Assembly (NCBI RefSeq): GCF_029245835.1
Contig: NZ_JAQWOO010000070.1
Location: forward strand, 1-64,000
DNA: 64,000 nucleotides
Direction of reading: 5' to 3'
Origin: Algibacter sp.
Lineage (GTDB): Bacteria; Bacteroidota; Bacteroidia; Flavobacteriales; Flavobacteriaceae
Below, piece after piece: positions 15,852-23,637 of this stretch; position 1 is the first letter of the stretch, and the number at the start of each line of letters is the position of its first letter. The position numbers were made by a program, and so were the translations under genes. Below the pieces are notes generated by a model that was not told the DNA's origin, ran no database searches, and saw only the letters and a list, made by a program, of their open reading frames with translations.

Positions 15852-16940
15852 TTAAAAACAGTTATCGTTTACAAATTCTAATTCATCATCATCACCAATC
15901 TCGAAACTTACTTCTGCTTCATTGTCATCGTCGTCAGACTCTACTTCAATTTCTTGTAAATTCCAAGTATCATTAATATCATCAAATCCGGGTATATTAA
16001 AAGTTACGGTAATGTTGTTGCCTGTTCCTTCAATTGACCATGTTCCACTTGCTTCCTCGTTGCCCCAAGTTACTGTTACGTTACCATCATCAGAAAAATT
16101 AAACAGATAACCACTAAAATTATCTTCTAAATCATTATCATTTCGTTCTAATTCGTCAATGTGCCAACCATCGCAAGCTGTTAAAACAGACTCTAATTGA
16201 TTTGGACTACAATCATTACAATCATCATCATTATAATCGTAATCGTCGTCTTCATCACAATCGTCTTCATACTCATCAATAGCATCTTCAAGATCATCAA
16301 AATTATTTACCACAAATTCATTGCCATCAGCTAAAGTCAAGCTTATTGGAAAATCAAACCCTACAAGATCATCTTCATCAAGATCATCAATAAACTCATA
16401 AAGATCGGAGTCGTTATTAAAAGTAATGGTTGAAATAACTTCATTATTCGTATTAAATACAGAAGCGGCAATGGGATATACGAAATCTATACATTCAATA
16501 TCGTCATCATCTTTATCTTCGTCATTACAATCATCTGCATAATCTTCTAACTCATTTAAACTGTTAATTTGTATTTCAGTATAGTCTGAAAGGATTATAG
16601 TTACAGGAAAATCAATATCAATATAATCATCGTCATCATCAAACTCATCTAATATGTCTTCAAGGTCATCGTAATCTGTAATATCTGTGATTGTTATAGA
16701 AACGCCATTGATGGTTGCCATAATTGGAAGTTGAATGGTGAAACAATTAGCGTTATATACGATATTGTCTACAGAACCATCATTTTTGGCGACGTTACGC
16801 ATTTGTACTGCCAAATTTGTATTTACAAGTAAGACAGTTTCGGAAGGTGCATCAATAGAAAGATCATCCTCTGTTCTGCATGATGTAGTTGTGAGCAATA
16901 ACGTTATTGCCAAAAATAGAATTGATTTAATAGTTTTCAT
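15852..16940 (-). CDS. Asp/Glu-rich repeat lipoprotein, lipocalin-like C-end
   Basis: A 362-residue lipoprotein (lipobox TTTSC, Cys21). The central part has about four repeats of a unit reading roughly D-F-P-[VI]-[TS]-[IL]-x-L-x-[DN]-G-x-E, then V-N-s-x-d-[ED]-L-E-D-x-[IAL]-D, separated by runs of Asp and Glu such as DEDKDDDD. Cys residues recur in the linkers (DDC). The last 120 residues match the small lipocalin-like lipoprotein next door (GYLFNFSDDGNVTV, SGTWSI). The net charge is extremely negative, so divalent cation binding is likely. It is divergently transcribed from a sigma factor 150 bases away, which suggests joint control. Homologues with this repeat occur widely in Flavobacteria without known function. 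Confidence 0.75.
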   Translation of the reverse strand: MKTIKSILFLAITLLLTTTSCRTEDDLSIDAPSETVLLVNTNLAVQMRNVAKNDGSVDNIVYNANCFTIQLPIMATINGVSITITDITDYDDLEDILDEFDDDDDYIDIDFPVTIILSDYTEIQINSLNELEDYADDCNDEDKDDDDIECIDFVYPIAASVFNTNNEVISTITFNNDSDLYEFIDDLDEDDLVGFDFPISLTLADGNEFVVNNFDDLEDAIDEYEDDCDEDDDYDYNDDDCNDCSPNQLESVLTACDGWHIDELERNDNDLEDNFSGYLFNFSDDGNVTVTWGNEEASGTWSIEGTGNNITVTFNIPGFDDINDTWNLQEIEVESDDDDNEAEVSFEIGDDDELEFVNDNCF

Positions 16941-17055
16941 AATTATTTTATTTTTTATGTTTACAAGGGTGAACAGTTTTAAAAGAATTAAAATGGCCCC
17001 TTTATACTTATAACAACTCGATATCTAAATGTCCCAAAAAAAATTATTTTTTTTA

Positions 17056-17063
17056 TATCTTTC
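17056..17063 (+). promoter_or_regulatory. Possible -7 box TATCTTTC
   Basis: One mismatch from TAnnTTTG, 27 bases before the TTG start of the sigma factor. It lies in the divergent region shared with the acidic lipoprotein operon. Confidence 0.3.
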
Positions 17064-17090
17064 CAGTCTTAATATAAGAAAAACCAATCA

Positions 17091-17609
17091 TTGGCTAAAT
17101 TATTACATAAAGATGTATGCGATAAATTACGCTTTTCAAAACTCTATGAAAAGTATGCCCAAAGTTTAAGTAATATTTTATATTATAAATATGGTGATTT
17201 ATTAAATCCATCAGATAAAGTACAAGATGCCTTTATTAAATTATGGGAAAATTGTGCAAAGGTAGCCCCAGAAGCTGCCAAATCATTCCTATACACCACA
17301 GCCAACAATATGATGCTTAATGAAGTGAAACATCAAAATGTAGTTTTAAAACATCAAAAAGTAAAGCCAAAGGAATATACCAATGAGTCACCTGAGTTTG
17401 TCTTACGTAAAAAAGAATTTTTAAAACGCTATGAAACAGTTTTGTCAAATTTAAAAGAAGAAGAACGCACAGCTTTTTTATTGAGTAAGGTGGATGGAAA
17501 AACCCATAAAGAAATTGCTCAAATTTTAGGAGTTACCAAAAAAGTGGCTGAACATAGAATTTATGCAGCTTTTAAACAGTTGAAAGCAGAACTTGAAGAA
17601 TTTAATTAA
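17091..17609 (+). CDS. ECF-type RNA polymerase sigma factor
   Basis: A 172-residue extracytoplasmic-function sigma factor. Region 2 is seen in LYEKYAQSLSNILYYKYG and KVQDAFIKLWENC (-10 recognition and core binding), region 4 in LKEEERTAFLLSKVDGKTHKEIAQILGVTKKVAEHRIYAAFKQLK (helix-turn-helix for -35). The frame is closed upstream by a stop at 17070 and has no ATG before residue 80, so TTG at 17091 is the only suitable start; a weak start is common for low-level sigma factors. It is followed by a FecR-type anti-sigma gene after 55 bases and then an STN-bearing TonB receptor, a complete cell-surface signalling set. Confidence 0.9.
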   Translation: MAKLLHKDVCDKLRFSKLYEKYAQSLSNILYYKYGDLLNPSDKVQDAFIKLWENCAKVAPEAAKSFLYTTANNMMLNEVKHQNVVLKHQKVKPKEYTNESPEFVLRKKEFLKRYETVLSNLKEEERTAFLLSKVDGKTHKEIAQILGVTKKVAEHRIYAAFKQLKAELEEFN

Positions 17610-17664
17610 AAATAAGTTTGGGATAATTTAAAACTTAGTTGTTTTATTAATATAACAGATTGTT

Positions 17665-18570
17665 ATGGACAGAGAAGATTTAATAAAAAAATGGTTGGAT
17701 AATGATTTAACCGAAAAAGAAGCCCAAGTTTTTGAAGCCCTTAAGCATGCCAACTTATATAAAGAAATTATTGATGAAGCTAAGCGATTTGACGGATCTT
17801 TGAATGCCAAAGTGAAACCTTTTAAAACTCTAGAAAACAAATTAGAAAACAAAACGTCTCCCTCACTTAATTGGTTAAATACAGCTATGAAAATTGCAGC
17901 TATTTTAGTAGTTGGTATTGCTGTATTTACTTTATTTGGTAAAGATAAGGTTAACAGTTTTCAAACTGAATTTGCTCAAAATGAAACCATTACATTACCT
18001 GATAACTCCCTTGTAAAATTAAATGAAGCCTCTCAACTCGAGTACAATGAATCTAAATGGGATAAAAAAAGAGCCTTAACTCTTAAAGGTGAAGCTTTTT
18101 TTGATGTAGAAAAAGGGCAACGTTTTGATGTAAGTACCGATTTTGGTAAAGTTAGTGTTTTAGGAACAGAATTTAATGTGATTTCTAGAGATAACATCTT
18201 TAAAGTTTCTTGTTTTGAAGGTCTTGTTCAAGTAGATTATAACAATGAAAGTATTCAACTTCCTGCAGGTACTGAGTTTATATTAAAGTCTGGTCAAGGT
18301 AAAAAAACTACAATTGCTATTTCAGAGCCCTATTGGCTTAAAGATATGAGTGTTTTTAAAAATACTCCTATCCACATGGTATTAAAAGATATTGAAGCCC
18401 AATTTAATGTTACCATTACTAAACAGTTTGATGAGGTTGACCTAAACTTTACCGGAGCATTTGAACACAAAGACCTTGAAAATGCATTAAAATCTGTAAC
18501 ACAGCCCCTTAATTTAAAATATGATATTAAAACAAATAAAGTGGTTGTAATCAAGCATGCACAGAACTAA
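17665..18570 (+). CDS. FecR-family anti-sigma factor
   Basis: Single-pass inner-membrane regulator of 301 residues that holds and releases the sigma factor encoded just upstream. A cytoplasmic N-terminus (EDLIKKWLDNDLTEKEAQVFEAL) is followed by a membrane helix around residues 72-92 (AMKIAAILVVGIAVFTLFG). The periplasmic FecR domain reads TLPDNSLVKLNEASQLEY, LKGEAFFDVEKGQRFDVSTDFGKVSVLGTEFNV, and a C-terminal DUF4974/STN-like domain (IHMVLKDIEAQFNVTI, LENALKSVTQPL) contacts the receptor in this family. Its 3' end overlaps the receptor gene by 14 bases, indicating translational coupling. Confidence 0.92.
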   Translation: MDREDLIKKWLDNDLTEKEAQVFEALKHANLYKEIIDEAKRFDGSLNAKVKPFKTLENKLENKTSPSLNWLNTAMKIAAILVVGIAVFTLFGKDKVNSFQTEFAQNETITLPDNSLVKLNEASQLEYNESKWDKKRALTLKGEAFFDVEKGQRFDVSTDFGKVSVLGTEFNVISRDNIFKVSCFEGLVQVDYNNESIQLPAGTEFILKSGQGKKTTIAISEPYWLKDMSVFKNTPIHMVLKDIEAQFNVTITKQFDEVDLNFTGAFEHKDLENALKSVTQPLNLKYDIKTNKVVVIKHAQN

Positions 18571-21058
18571 ACATCTTTTACTTTTCTTTATTCTGGCATT
18601 CAATTTCTGTTGGATTCAAAGTCAAAATAATAATCAACAAGTAGCGCTCATTTCAGTACTCGATGAGATCACCACTTTACATCATGTTACTTTTAATTAT
18701 AAAGGTGGACTTCTCAAAGATATTAGTGTTTTGCCTGTTTCTAAAAATTTGAGTTTAGCGGTTAAACTTAAAAACCTAGAACGCCAAACCAACTTGCTTT
18801 TTACAAAAATTAGTGATGTGGTTATTAGCATTACCGAAGTCATTACCATTTGTGGCTATCTAAAAGACGTCTCTAAAAACCCGTTATCAGGCGCTACTAT
18901 TCATGGCACTACAGGTTATTTTATAAGTGAAGACTCTGGTTATTTTGAAATAAAGGTCACTTCTTTAGAAGCCATGCTTAAAATCCAGTTTATAGGTTTT
19001 AAAACCATAGAACGTAAAGCTCAATTTTTTAATTTAGACTCATGTGAATCTATCGTTATGATCGAAGAACATCAAATCATCAGTCCCATAATAATAAACG
19101 GTTATCTTGTTTCTGGTATCGATAAAAGACAAGATGGGAGCACCTTAATTGATTACGGTAAATTTAGTCTCTTACCTGGACTTATTGAATCTGATGTACT
19201 ACAAACTGTACAAGCTTTACCAAGCGTTTTAAGTATTGATGAAACCGTTTCTAACATTAATATTAGAGGTGGTTCTCACGACCAAAACCTCATTCTTTGG
19301 GATGGCATTAAAATGTATCAATCTGGCCATTTTTTCGGACTTATTTCAAGTTTCAACCCATTAATTACTAAAACCGCCAACGTTATAAACAACGGAACTG
19401 ATGCGGCATTTAGTGATGGTGTTTCAGGATCAATACTCATGCAATCCGATACTGATTTACAATCGAAACTTAAAGGGTCTTTAGGTATCAATCTATTAAA
19501 TGCAGATGCCTTTGTGGATGTGCCGGTAGGAGAGAAGTCATCCCTTCAAATCGCTGGAAGAAAATCGTTAGACGACATTTATAGAACACCTACTTATAAA
19601 AGTTATTTTAATCGTGTTACTCAAAACACAGAAGCGCAATCTAACGTTTCTGAAGTGAGTAATTCTAATCAAGTTTTCGATTTTTATGATACGTCATTCC
19701 GATGGATATACAAACCAACAGATAAGGATGTTATTCGTTTAAACTTCATACTCATCAATACTAATTTAACTTTTGACGAAACCGCGGTAGTAAATAGCAA
19801 TTTAGAAACCCGAGAGAGTCGTGTATCTCAAAAAAGTATTGCTGCAGGATTGGACTACCGAAAGGATTGGAATGACAACTTTAACACCGCTATAAATATT
19901 TACAATACAGATTACAAACTGCAAGCCATTAATGCTAATATTCTTGCTAATCAGCGCTTTTTGCAAGAAAATGTGGTTTCTGAAACAGCTATTAAACTAG
20001 ACAATACGTTTCAATACAGTTTATGGGATTTTAACTTGGGCTATAACTTTGTGGAGACAGAAGTTGTGAATTTAAACGATATTGATGTACCCCTATTTGT
20101 AAGAAGAGACTCTGAAGTTCTTAGAGAACACGCAGTTTTTGGTCAGACGCGTTATGAAACTGCAAATAAAAATTTCTCGATAAAATCTGGAGTTCGAGTG
20201 AATTATATTAATAAGTTTAACGAGCTTATAGTAGAGCCACGTTTAAGTATCCGTAAAACTGTAGGTTCTCATTTTGAAGTTGAAGCTTTAGGCGAATTTA
20301 AACATCAAAATATATCACAGATCGTCAATTTTCAAAATGATTTTTTAGGAATTGAAAAAAGGAGATGGCAGCAAACGGATAATGATAGCATACCCATATT
20401 AAAAAGTAAACAAGCCTCCTTAGGTTTTCTTTATAAAAATAAAGGCTGGCTGGTTGACGCTAAAGCATACCTTAAAACGGTAGATGGCATTACAACTCAA
20501 AGTCAAAGTTTCACAACCAAATATGAACTTGAACGTGCAAAAGGCAGTTATGATGCTTATGGTGTAGAATTATTACTTAGAAAAAAAATAAAAAATCTTA
20601 GTAGCTGGTTAAGTTATGCCTATATGAATAACAATTATACCTTTGAAACACTTGAAGAGACTCAATTTCCAAGTAATTTCGATATTACGCATTCCATAAC
20701 TTTTGGTAGCACGTTTAGTAATAAAAACTTGAAACTTTCAGCTGGTGTTAATTACAGAACAGGCAAACCAACTTCTATACCGTTAATGGGTAATGAAGTT
20801 GCTAATAATATTGTTAATTTTGATGTTGCAAACAATCAACGACTACTAGATTACCTTCGTATTGATGCTTCTGTTCTTTATAAATTTTATATTAGTAATA
20901 CGTTTCGTTCTGAAATTGGGGCATCGGTTTGGAACCTTTCTAATAGAGTCAATCCAATTAACAATTACTTTAGGATTGATAATAACGATAATACGTTACA
21001 ATTTTCTAGGTTTTCACTCGGTCGCACTTCAAACGCTGTATTTCGTATCTACTTTTAA
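18557..21058 (+). CDS. TonB-dependent receptor with STN signalling domain
   Basis: Outer-membrane receptor/transducer of 833 residues. After a signal peptide (about 1-22) comes an STN-like domain (about 25-95: VLDEITTLHHVTFNYKGG, NLSLAVKLKNLERQTNLLFT), a carboxypeptidase-D regulatory-like domain (ICGYLKDVSKNPLSGATIHG), the plug (VQALPSVLSIDETVSNINIRGG, HDQNLILWDGIKMY) and a 22-strand-type barrel ending in Phe (NAVFRIYF). The STN domain signals to FecR, so the protein probably senses its ligand and induces its own operon. There is no SusD partner, so it is not a typical glycan utilisation system. The ligand is unknown. ATG 18557 overlaps the fecR end by 14 bases. Confidence 0.9.
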   Translation: MHRTKHLLLFFILAFNFCWIQSQNNNQQVALISVLDEITTLHHVTFNYKGGLLKDISVLPVSKNLSLAVKLKNLERQTNLLFTKISDVVISITEVITICGYLKDVSKNPLSGATIHGTTGYFISEDSGYFEIKVTSLEAMLKIQFIGFKTIERKAQFFNLDSCESIVMIEEHQIISPIIINGYLVSGIDKRQDGSTLIDYGKFSLLPGLIESDVLQTVQALPSVLSIDETVSNINIRGGSHDQNLILWDGIKMYQSGHFFGLISSFNPLITKTANVINNGTDAAFSDGVSGSILMQSDTDLQSKLKGSLGINLLNADAFVDVPVGEKSSLQIAGRKSLDDIYRTPTYKSYFNRVTQNTEAQSNVSEVSNSNQVFDFYDTSFRWIYKPTDKDVIRLNFILINTNLTFDETAVVNSNLETRESRVSQKSIAAGLDYRKDWNDNFNTAINIYNTDYKLQAINANILANQRFLQENVVSETAIKLDNTFQYSLWDFNLGYNFVETEVVNLNDIDVPLFVRRDSEVLREHAVFGQTRYETANKNFSIKSGVRVNYINKFNELIVEPRLSIRKTVGSHFEVEALGEFKHQNISQIVNFQNDFLGIEKRRWQQTDNDSIPILKSKQASLGFLYKNKGWLVDAKAYLKTVDGITTQSQSFTTKYELERAKGSYDAYGVELLLRKKIKNLSSWLSYAYMNNNYTFETLEETQFPSNFDITHSITFGSTFSNKNLKLSAGVNYRTGKPTSIPLMGNEVANNIVNFDVANNQRLLDYLRIDASVLYKFYISNTFRSEIGASVWNLSNRVNPINNYFRIDNNDNTLQFSRFSLGRTSNAVFRIYF

Positions 21059-21146
21059 TGGTTTTTATTTTTATTTCGCGTTTGCCGGTTCGTTGGGTTT
21101 TCCATTAAGACTGATAAGCATCATTTTTTTTGGTCGTAAAATCAAC

Positions 21147-21154
21147 TAGTTTTG
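21147..21154 (+). promoter_or_regulatory. Candidate -7 box TAGTTTTG
   Basis: Matches TAnnTTTG just before ATG 21160. A TTG 14 bases upstream (21130-21132) is a little close for a -33 element. Suggests that the following gene can be transcribed apart from the receptor operon. Confidence 0.4.
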
Positions 21155-21159
21155 ATTCT

Positions 21160-22038
21160 ATGCAACACACACAATTCCTAAAATTAGTTGCTTATGAAAT
21201 GAGCAGTTACTCAATAAAAATTTCGCTAAATAAGTTTATTACTCACTGGGTATTAAAAATTCTTATTGGCTTTATTATATTGGGTTGTTCATCGACAAAA
21301 AAAATAAAGCATAAAACAAATCCTTTGGTTTCATATCAAAATGTAACACCGCTATCGAATACTAATGGTTCATTAACACAAATCCTTACTGGTACAAAAG
21401 AAAACAAAATGATATCAGAGGCTATTTTAACAGAGGAATTTATAAATTCTAATATTTTAGATAAAAAAAGTCCGGTGGCTGGTAAGATAGTAGAAAATTA
21501 TCTAAACAGTGAAAACAAAGAGCCTAATGGTCATTGTCTTTCTGTAAGCAAAGGGCGTTTTGAACAAGCATATATGGAGGTTTATGGTCATTCATTTTAT
21601 CAAGATCTACCGGACAGTATGGCCTCAAAATTCTACACCCCTAAACAAGTTTTTAATATCCTTTACGCCTCCGCTTCAGAAATATCAGAGGGTTGGTGGA
21701 GCCTTCCAGAAAAATATAGGGGCAAGGGCAATGCAGGTGCTATTGCTTATGCTGGTATGGGTACTTTGGTTGATTCATCAGGAATTTGGAATGGCCAATT
21801 AAGACCAGGAGCACTCATGCAAGTTTGGTGTCATAAAGAAGATTATGTAAAGGTAGTGCAAGGTGTAAATGTTAAAAAACTTGATCCATATGGACATTCG
21901 TTCATTTTCATAAGCTATGTGTTTAATAAAAAAAATGAAATTACAGGACTTAACATTGCCGATCAAGGTTTTCAAAGCTACAGACCTGTAGTACCTCGTG
22001 ACTATGACGTTTGGTGGGCGGTAAATCTTAGTATCTAA
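21160..22038 (+). CDS. Exported papain-fold-like lipoprotein
   Basis: Unrecognised protein of 293 residues with hydrophobic segment WVLKILIGFIILGC ending in a lipobox (Cys43; Cys30 if ATG 21199 is the true start, which gives a more usual signal length). The C-terminal 170 residues look like a papain-fold enzyme of the CHAP/NlpC type: a Cys at the start of a helix (EPNGHCLSVSKGRFEQAY), then PGALMQVWCHKEDY, then His in DPYGHSFIFISYVF and a polar residue in GLNIADQGFQSY. This order Cys-His-polar is what the fold requires. A longer TTG start at 21130 lies before the -7 box and was rejected. Peptidoglycan or peptide hydrolysis is inference. Confidence 0.55.
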   Translation: MQHTQFLKLVAYEMSSYSIKISLNKFITHWVLKILIGFIILGCSSTKKIKHKTNPLVSYQNVTPLSNTNGSLTQILTGTKENKMISEAILTEEFINSNILDKKSPVAGKIVENYLNSENKEPNGHCLSVSKGRFEQAYMEVYGHSFYQDLPDSMASKFYTPKQVFNILYASASEISEGWWSLPEKYRGKGNAGAIAYAGMGTLVDSSGIWNGQLRPGALMQVWCHKEDYVKVVQGVNVKKLDPYGHSFIFISYVFNKKNEITGLNIADQGFQSYRPVVPRDYDVWWAVNLSI

Positions 22039-22143
22039 AGGAGAAAATATATTAGTAAAATAAAAATTTAACATTTTTAATGTAATTACTTTTTATCTAA
22101 TACGTTAGAAACATGTATTTTAAGCCAAAAATCTATAAAAACC

Positions 22144-22926
22144 ATGATGTTATTTTATGCTCTACTATTTGTTTTAGGTTTTATAAACGAAATACCGTCT
22201 AAGATAGACAAGGTGGAAAAACATGTCCTTGTTACTGGAAATCCCTTGCCTATAATGGAAAACATGAATTTTAAGGAAGGAATACCTTTAAAGTTTAAAA
22301 CAGATTTAGATAGTATTGCTATTTCTTATGCTGGTACCAAAGTAGATTCGGGTAAACTTCGTTTGCGTTTAAAAGAAGGCCTACGACTGGGAACTATTAA
22401 TTTTGGTAACATTAAAACAGCTTTCACGAATCAATTAGTTGATAAGATTATACCTCATTGGTACGGTACGCCATGGAGTTTTGGTGGACATACAGCTATA
22501 CCTAACCAAGGTGAAATTGCATGTGGTTATTTTATATCAACCACCTTGCGTGATATGGGTATAAACCTTAATCGGTATAAATTGGCTCAAAAATCACCTA
22601 TTGATGAGGCTAAAATGATTAGTTGTGGCTCGGTAATAAATAAGATTGTTCAGGATACACCTCAAAAGGCCTTTGAAGATATTGATCGCTTAACGAAAGA
22701 AGGGCTTTATTTTATTGGTTTTGACCAGGGACATGTGGGCTATCTTTTAAAACGTGAGGGCAAACTATTTCTCATCCATTCCAACTATTTTTCTCCTGCC
22801 TTCGTTTGTATCGAAACCCTCAAAGAGTCTCGAGTTTTTAAGCATTTTACAAAATTTCACCTTGTAGATATTTCTCATAACGATATCCTTTTGCAGCGTT
22901 GGTTAGAAAATAGTACTATATTGTAA
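22144..22926 (+). CDS. NlpC/P60-like exported cysteine hydrolase
   Basis: A 260-residue protein with an N-terminal hydrophobic segment (MMLFYALLFVLGFINEIPS) and an NlpC/P60-like domain: HWYGTPWSFGGHTAIPNQGEIACGYFISTTLRDMG places Cys at the start of a helix after the usual G-x-P-[WY]-x-x-GG lead; FIGFDQGHVGYLLKREGKLFLIHSNY gives the catalytic His and a third polar residue. Such enzymes cut peptidoglycan stem peptides. It follows the other papain-fold-like gene by 105 bases on the same strand, suggesting a functional pair. No cell-wall-binding repeat is present. Substrate unknown. Confidence 0.6.
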   Translation: MMLFYALLFVLGFINEIPSKIDKVEKHVLVTGNPLPIMENMNFKEGIPLKFKTDLDSIAISYAGTKVDSGKLRLRLKEGLRLGTINFGNIKTAFTNQLVDKIIPHWYGTPWSFGGHTAIPNQGEIACGYFISTTLRDMGINLNRYKLAQKSPIDEAKMISCGSVINKIVQDTPQKAFEDIDRLTKEGLYFIGFDQGHVGYLLKREGKLFLIHSNYFSPAFVCIETLKESRVFKHFTKFHLVDISHNDILLQRWLENSTIL

Positions 22927-23239
22927 TATCTTACAATACGTGAATCTCCTAAAAAGTTGATTTTAACTTATAGTTATATATTTTTCTCTTTATGATTACA
23001 ATAAAACTCACTTTTTTAATGTTACAAAGACATTTTATATAATGTCTGATTATAATTCTTTTTCTGAATTATAATTTATATTATGTAAAATAGGATTTAA
23101 AATAAACTACACTACTTTCTATTGTATTATAAAAATTGATACTCAATCAATTTATTATAATAGTATGTCAAATAGAATTTTCTAATATGAAAAACCACAC
23201 TCTACTTCTAAAATGTGGTTTAGATAAATTTAACTAATA
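22927..23239. other. Convergent intergenic region
   Basis: About 310 bases of very AT-rich DNA between convergent genes. The only structure seen is the terminator hairpin at 23192-23221. Confidence 0.6.
23192..23221 (-). terminator. Intrinsic terminator of the EF-G-like operon
   Basis: AAACCACA (23192-23199) pairs perfectly with TGTGGTTT (23214-23221), loop 14 bases. On the minus strand the hairpin is followed by TTTTCAT, 19 bases after the stop of the 126-residue gene. Confidence 0.6.
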
Positions 23240-23620
23240 TTATAGCCATTCCAGAAAATACTGCATCATTTCTTCTTTTAATTCATAATGCATTTTAATA
23301 TACGTTCGCATATCATCTTTTAATGTATGTTGCTCAGTACGTAAACGACCATCAATATTTTCATTATAATCTGCGGTATGTATATTATTCAATTTATTTT
23401 TACAGCGATGCATCAATTTTGAAATAGCTGCTTTTTCAATCATAATTCTATTTTGAAAATTTTCTAATGGTATGGTTGCCCGCTTTCCAAATTCTCTACC
23501 TGCTATTTCTTCTAGCTTTTCTTCAAACGTATCCATTTCATTAAAATGAAAACGTAATTCTCTTCTCCAAGTTTCTAAATTGAACTTTAAATCACTTAAA
23601 TATGATATTTTAGTTTGCAT
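23240..23620 (-). CDS. Small helical protein of unknown function
   Basis: A 126-residue protein that I do not recognise. It is almost entirely predicted helix with heptad-like spacing (TWRRELRFHFNEMDTFEEKLEEI, MHRCKNKLNNIH, DDMRTYIKMHYELKEEMMQYFLEWL), no signal peptide and no membrane segment. It begins 17 bases after the EF-G-like gene ends on the same strand, so the two are co-transcribed and followed by one terminator. A partner or modulator of the translation factor is a possible role, but nothing in the sequence shows it. Confidence 0.65.
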   Translation of the reverse strand: MQTKISYLSDLKFNLETWRRELRFHFNEMDTFEEKLEEIAGREFGKRATIPLENFQNRIMIEKAAISKLMHRCKNKLNNIHTADYNENIDGRLRTEQHTLKDDMRTYIKMHYELKEEMMQYFLEWL

Positions 23621-23637
23621 ATGATTTGATTTATATA

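Noticed and set aside
17091-17100. Possibility that the sigma factor is truncated because it lacks an ATG
   Set aside because: Regions 2 and 4 are complete and the length is normal; a TTG start explains it.
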